Both the position numbers and the translations under genes were made by a program. Shown one piece after another: positions 60,891 to 64,000 of a DNA stretch of 64,000 nt (the stretch's first letter is position 1; each line of letters starts with the position of its first letter). Below the pieces are notes generated by a model, which worked only from the letters and a program-made list of their open reading frames with translations, ran no database searches and had not been told where the DNA came from. The stretch is from Dryocola clanedunensis_A (GTDB taxonomy: Bacteria > Pseudomonadota > Gammaproteobacteria > Enterobacterales > Enterobacteriaceae), in NCBI GenBank assembly GCA_038405435.1, contig JBBYHZ010000014.1; one strand, written 5' to 3'.

Positions 60891-62429
60891 ATGAAACGCA
60901 ATAAAATTGCATTGGCTATCTTTGCCTGTGTGGCTGGAAGTTCTTTATTGAATGCCTCTGCAGCGACCCCTGAGACCATAATCACCGATGGGGTCAATAG
61001 TGCTACAGTATTGTTCGAAAATGGGGGGCGGTATGATTTTGAAGCTTTTGATTCGGATACCAAAACAAATTTTAGCGATATTTACGATCTAAAGCAGGCT
61101 GCTAAAATCCAGGATGACGCAATTACTGCAAATACAACCGAGATTGCGTCCAATCAAGCAAATATCGCAACTAACACAGCCCAGAATGCCACTCAGGACA
61201 ATCGCCTGACAAACGTTGAAAATCACACTGATGCAGTCGACAGCCATGTTCAGAACATTGATATTCAGCAGCGTAAAGATGCACAAACCCTGCAAGCACA
61301 TGACAACTCCATTGCTACGCTGAATACAGACGTTTCTCAGCATAACCAGCGTTTTGTTGTGGATGAAGCCAGCATCGCCGGAAATACATCTTCTATCACC
61401 GCTAATCACAACGCGATTGCTTCCAATCAAGCAAATATCGCAACTAACACAGCCCAGAATGCCACTCAGGACAATCGCCTGACAAACGTTGAAAATCACA
61501 CTGATGCAGTCGACAGCCATGTTCAGAACATTGATATTCAGCAGCGTAAAGATGCACAAACCCTGCAAGCACATGACAACTCCATTGCTACGCTGAATAC
61601 AGACGTTTCTCAGCATAACCAGCGTTTTGTGGCCGAAGAAAATAACATAGCCACCAATAAGTCTGCTATTGCTGCAAACAGCTCTGCTCTTGTAGCCAAT
61701 ACGGCTGATATCAATGCCAATGCCCAACATATTGCAACAGATGAGCAAATCATTAGCGCTAATAATAAAAACATTGTTGCCAACGAAAAAAATATCGCCA
61801 GCAACGCTCAACACATCACAACTGACGAAAAAAATATCGCCAGCAACACTCAACACATCACAACTGACGAGAAAAATATTGCCGTAAACAGCAAAAATAT
61901 AACCTCTCTCAGCGCCGGTGTTACTCAAGCCGAAGCCACAGGCGAGCACGCCCAGACTCGTGCCGATGAAGCTTTTACCACAGCGCAGAAAGCCGAAACC
62001 ACAGGCGAATATGCCCAGTCCCGCGCGGATAAGGCCTTCGCTCATGCTGAAGCTAACAAGCAGGCGCTGGCGGCAACCAACCATCGCTTAGCGGCGGACG
62101 ATGCGGAGCTGGCTAACCACGAACAGCGTATTGGCACCCTCGAAAGCCAGACCACCAGCAACTTTGCGAAGCTGAAGTCTCAGGTGGATGACAACCGTAA
62201 GCGTGCTTCTGCGGGGATTTCAGGCGTGGCGGCGATGGCGAACATTCCTCAGGTCACTAACACCCAGGACTTTTCTGTCGGTGCAGGCGTGGGTACCGCT
62301 GACAGCGAATCTGCGCTGGCGGTGGGCTTCTCTGCCCGTGCGACGGAAAACGTAGTGGTAAAGGCTTCCGTCTCTGACGACTCACAGCACAACTTCGTAG
62401 CAGGCGCTGGCGTCTCTTACGGCTGGTAA
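60891..62429 (+). CDS. YadA-anchored trimeric coiled-coil surface protein
   Basis: The 512-residue protein has a signal peptide (MKRNKIALAIFACVAG, cleaved after ASA near 24). A small N-terminal region to about residue 70 is followed by a long heptad-repeat stalk (about 70-420) rich in N, Q, T and A. The C-terminal YadA-type membrane anchor (about 424-512) includes FAKLKSQVDDNRKRASAG and ends AGAGVSYGW. Trimeric autotransporters of this type act as adhesins. There is no recognised head domain. The stalk contains a recent 91-residue duplication and two 14-residue repeats. The base composition is AT-richer in the stalk than in the anchor, suggesting joining of parts. Confidence 0.85.
   Translation: MKRNKIALAIFACVAGSSLLNASAATPETIITDGVNSATVLFENGGRYDFEAFDSDTKTNFSDIYDLKQAAKIQDDAITANTTEIASNQANIATNTAQNATQDNRLTNVENHTDAVDSHVQNIDIQQRKDAQTLQAHDNSIATLNTDVSQHNQRFVVDEASIAGNTSSITANHNAIASNQANIATNTAQNATQDNRLTNVENHTDAVDSHVQNIDIQQRKDAQTLQAHDNSIATLNTDVSQHNQRFVAEENNIATNKSAIAANSSALVANTADINANAQHIATDEQIISANNKNIVANEKNIASNAQHITTDEKNIASNTQHITTDEKNIAVNSKNITSLSAGVTQAEATGEHAQTRADEAFTTAQKAETTGEYAQSRADKAFAHAEANKQALAATNHRLAADDAELANHEQRIGTLESQTTSNFAKLKSQVDDNRKRASAGISGVAAMANIPQVTNTQDFSVGAGVGTADSESALAVGFSARATENVVVKASVSDDSQHNFVAGAGVSYGW
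61149..61630 (+). repeat. 273-bp-spaced direct duplication within the YadA-like gene
   Basis: 61149-61357 and 61422-61630 are identical over 209 bases with an offset of 273 bp (91 codons, 13 heptads). Identity at third codon positions shows that the duplication is recent or maintained by recombination. Confidence 0.93.
61797..61880 (+). repeat. 42-bp tandem repeat in the stalk
   Basis: Two 42-bp units (61797-61838 and 61839-61880) encode ASNAQHITTDEKNI and ASNTQHITTDEKNI, i.e. two heptads per unit. They differ at only a few bases. Confidence 0.88.
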
Positions 62430-62486
62430 AAACGCAGGTCTGCCCCGGCGGGTCTGAAAAATAATAAAAAACCGAAATGTATTTTT

Positions 62487-62509
62487 AGCCCCTCCCGTGG
62501 GGCTTTTTT
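62487..62509 (+). terminator. Rho-independent terminator of the YadA-like gene
   Basis: AGCCCC pairs with GGGGCT around TCCCGT, followed by six T residues. Confidence 0.88.
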
Positions 62510-62545
62510 ACCGCTGGCGAATCGTTCCGTTCAGGAACACGCTGG

Positions 62546-62911
62546 TCAGTAGAAAACGAGCAAATCTTCAATATACAGGGCGCTTTTTACCGACATATCC
62601 AGCCGCCACTCCACCACGTCATCGTGCCCCGTCTCCTCGCGAAACTGTTCGAAAGTGACGTAAAACGGCACCACCTGCCTGCCCTGCCCCAGCTTCCTGT
62701 GCTCCTGAGCCTGAACGCGCATGTCGTTTAACAGGATTTCACGGCGGTGCAGCAGCGAGTGCATTTTTTTCATGATCGGTTCGGGCAGGGAGCTGCGCCC
62801 TGACTCATAGTAGCGCCAGGTGCGGGGCTCAACGTTTCCGATGTGTCTGGCCGCCTCAACAACGTCCAGAAAGAGCAGTTTTCTGCAGGCCAGAAGGGCA
62901 AAGTTATTCAT
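62546..62911 (-). CDS. Aca2/YdiL-like helix-turn-helix regulator
   Basis: The 121-residue protein has an N-terminal helix-turn-helix (LLFLDVVEAARHIGNVEPRT, then WRYYESGRSSLPEPI) and a C-terminal dimerisation part ending VKSALYIEDLLVFY. The pattern matches the DUF1870 family, which includes E. coli YdiL and the anti-CRISPR-associated regulator Aca2. Aca2 represses anti-CRISPR operons through DNA and RNA binding. No small candidate anti-CRISPR gene is visible next to it; the neighbour is the convergent YadA-like gene. It may be a relic of a mobile element. Confidence 0.7.
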   Translation of the reverse strand: MNNFALLACRKLLFLDVVEAARHIGNVEPRTWRYYESGRSSLPEPIMKKMHSLLHRREILLNDMRVQAQEHRKLGQGRQVVPFYVTFEQFREETGHDDVVEWRLDMSVKSALYIEDLLVFY

Positions 62912-63167
62912 GTTTTCCCGTTGATTCAGAAAGGTTACTTAAACCATGCGGCCAAAAGTAATCGTGGAGTCGAATTATCAGGCCTGAAATTGTAACACCG
63001 ACTATACCCACACCAATTGCATTACTAGTAATAAAATTTTACGGCTAGTCGCACGATCGATGCTTCTTTTTCGGGGAGCACATAATAATTTTGCGGAACA
63101 TACATGGGCCCACCGCCCTACGCTCAACCCGTAGGGCGGATAAGCCTGCGTCATCCGCCGCAGATCC
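62912..63167. other. Intergenic region with REP-like repeats before entF
   Basis: The left part is the AT-rich promoter side of the Aca2-like gene. At 63111-63162 CCGCCCTACG pairs with CGTAGGGCGG, and GGCGGAT with ATCCGCC, forming nested REP-like palindromes just after the entF stop. No gene seen. Confidence 0.6.
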
Positions 63168-64000
63168 CTATAAAGAGAGCACCCGCTGCAATACCGGCCC
63201 TATCTCGACAAACGCGGCCGGGGAAATGATATCCACGTGCGCGCAGTCCAGGCGGTGGATATCCAGTTCGGCAATCCACGGCGACCAGGTTTTCTGCGGA
63301 TCCATCCCTTCCGGCAACGTTCGTTCGGCAACAAACAGCGTTGCCCTACCGCTAAACGGCACGCTCTGCGCCGTGGTTAACAGCCGGACGGCATCGCCGT
63401 AGTTGCCTTCGATAGCCTCGAACAGCGCGTCTGACGCCTGCCCCTGCTGGGCGGCGACAAAAGCTTCCCGTTCGCGGTTTATCTCGTCCAGCACGGCCGG
63501 ATCGAGTTCATTCGCCCCTTTTTCGGCCCAGTTTTGCGTTTCCGGCGGCCAGGTATCCAGCAGGCCCAGGAATGCCACTTCCTCCCCCGCCTCCGCAAGC
63601 CTTGCGGCAATCCCCTGCGCGAGCGTGCCGCCCAGCGAATAGCCCAGCAGATAGTACGGCCCGTGGGGCTGTAGCTCCCTGAGGGTTTGCAGATGGGCTT
63701 CACAAACCTCTGCCAGGTTTTGCGCCTGCTGCATGGGGCCCGTCGGGCGCGGAGACTGAATGCCGGTCACTGACCAGCGCGGATCCAGATAGCGTTGCAG
63801 CACGCTGAACTGCCAGGCAAAGCCCGACGCCGGGTGGAAGCAGTAGAGCGTCGGCCCGCTGGATTTGCGCAGCGGCAGCACGGCCTCAAACCCGGCGCGG
63901 CTCGCCTGCTCTTCGCTATGTTCTTCGGCAAGCGTTTCGGCGAGCTGGCGCACCGTGGAAGCGACCATGATTTGCCCCACCGTCAGCGGCCTGCCGAGGG
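63168..64000 (-). CDS. entF: EntF, enterobactin synthase, C-terminal part
   Basis: The last 277 residues or so are visible; the gene runs off the window's right edge. The end of the carrier (PCP) domain region is followed by the thioesterase domain: catalytic Ser in GYSLGGTLAQ, Asp in GLLDTWPP, and His in DCAHVDI. This domain cyclises three DHB-Ser units into enterobactin. In E. coli entF (about 1293 residues) is followed by fepE; here the gene ends beside the insert instead. No frameshift is seen in the visible part. Confidence 0.95.
   Translation of the reverse strand, partial: LGRPLTVGQIMVASTVRQLAETLAEEHSEEQASRAGFEAVLPLRKSSGPTLYCFHPASGFAWQFSVLQRYLDPRWSVTGIQSPRPTGPMQQAQNLAEVCEAHLQTLRELQPHGPYYLLGYSLGGTLAQGIAARLAEAGEEVAFLGLLDTWPPETQNWAEKGANELDPAVLDEINREREAFVAAQQGQASDALFEAIEGNYGDAVRLLTTAQSVPFSGRATLFVAERTLPEGMDPQKTWSPWIAELDIHRLDCAHVDIISPAAFVEIGPVLQRVLSL

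Noticed and set aside
61149..61880. Repeats considered as a CRISPR array
   Set aside because: The repeats are long, in frame, and encode heptads within a coding region; there are no spacers of uniform length and no cas genes.
61089..62084. 331-residue minus-strand ORF opposite the YadA-like gene
   Set aside because: It mirrors the duplicated coding repeat on the other strand and lacks protein-family features; the plus frame has signal peptide and anchor.

Overview
The window is a chromosomal segment of an Enterobacteriaceae member related to Enterobacter, Lelliottia, Leclercia or Kosakonia; the genus cannot be fixed from sequence alone. The evidence is the enterobactin cluster (entC-E-B-A-H, fepB, entS, fepD-G-C, end of entF), cstA-ybdD, ivbL-ilvBN, lldPRD, ybdJ-ybdK, yahJ, yahO and a selenocysteine fdnGHI operon, all with E. 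coli-like lengths and junctions. Small REP/BIME palindromes (gtcggat...atccgac and gtagggcggataag types) sit between many of the genes.

Layout. 0-5.3 kb: a possible insertion-sequence end, then two coupled membrane-bound GGDEF-EAL proteins. 5.8-8.3 kb: an exported beta-lactamase-fold serine hydrolase, yahO and a small secreted protein with two WADNSG motifs. 8.3-13 kb: a galactoside operon (GH42 beta-galactosidase plus LacY-type permease) with a divergent LacI repressor and two inverted operator-like sites. 13-14.8 kb: yahJ with the broken end of yahI. 14.9-24.6 kb: one gene for a 3215-residue autotransporter. 24.9-31.2 kb: ybdJ, ybdK and fdnGHI, whose promoter region carries FNR and NarL site candidates. 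31.2-38.2 kb: an Rpn nuclease, an aldo/keto reductase, a LysR regulator, a cupin, a Fic protein and a DUF2946/PepSY membrane pair rich in His and Met. 38.3-42.1 kb: lldPRD with two identical LldR operators. 42.2-44.2 kb: a HigBA-type toxin-antitoxin pair, OsmC and a VapBC pair whose toxin is frameshifted. 44.5-49.2 kb: ilvN, ilvB with the ivbL attenuator, ybdD and cstA. 49.4-64 kb: the enterobactin biosynthesis, export and uptake cluster with two Fur-type divergent control regions.

The most unusual part is 59.7-63.1 kb. Between fepC and entF, where E. coli has fepE, lies an AT-richer insert. It encodes a helix-turn-helix/coiled-coil protein, a ribbon-helix-helix-like protein preceded by three stacked inverted repeats (one a good Fur-box match), a YadA-anchored coiled-coil surface protein carrying a recent 273-bp (91-residue, 13-heptad) duplication, and a lone Aca2/YdiL-like regulator. 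An iron-responsive surface fibre built into the enterobactin locus is the best candidate for an undescribed system here, but the regulatory link is inferred from sequence only.
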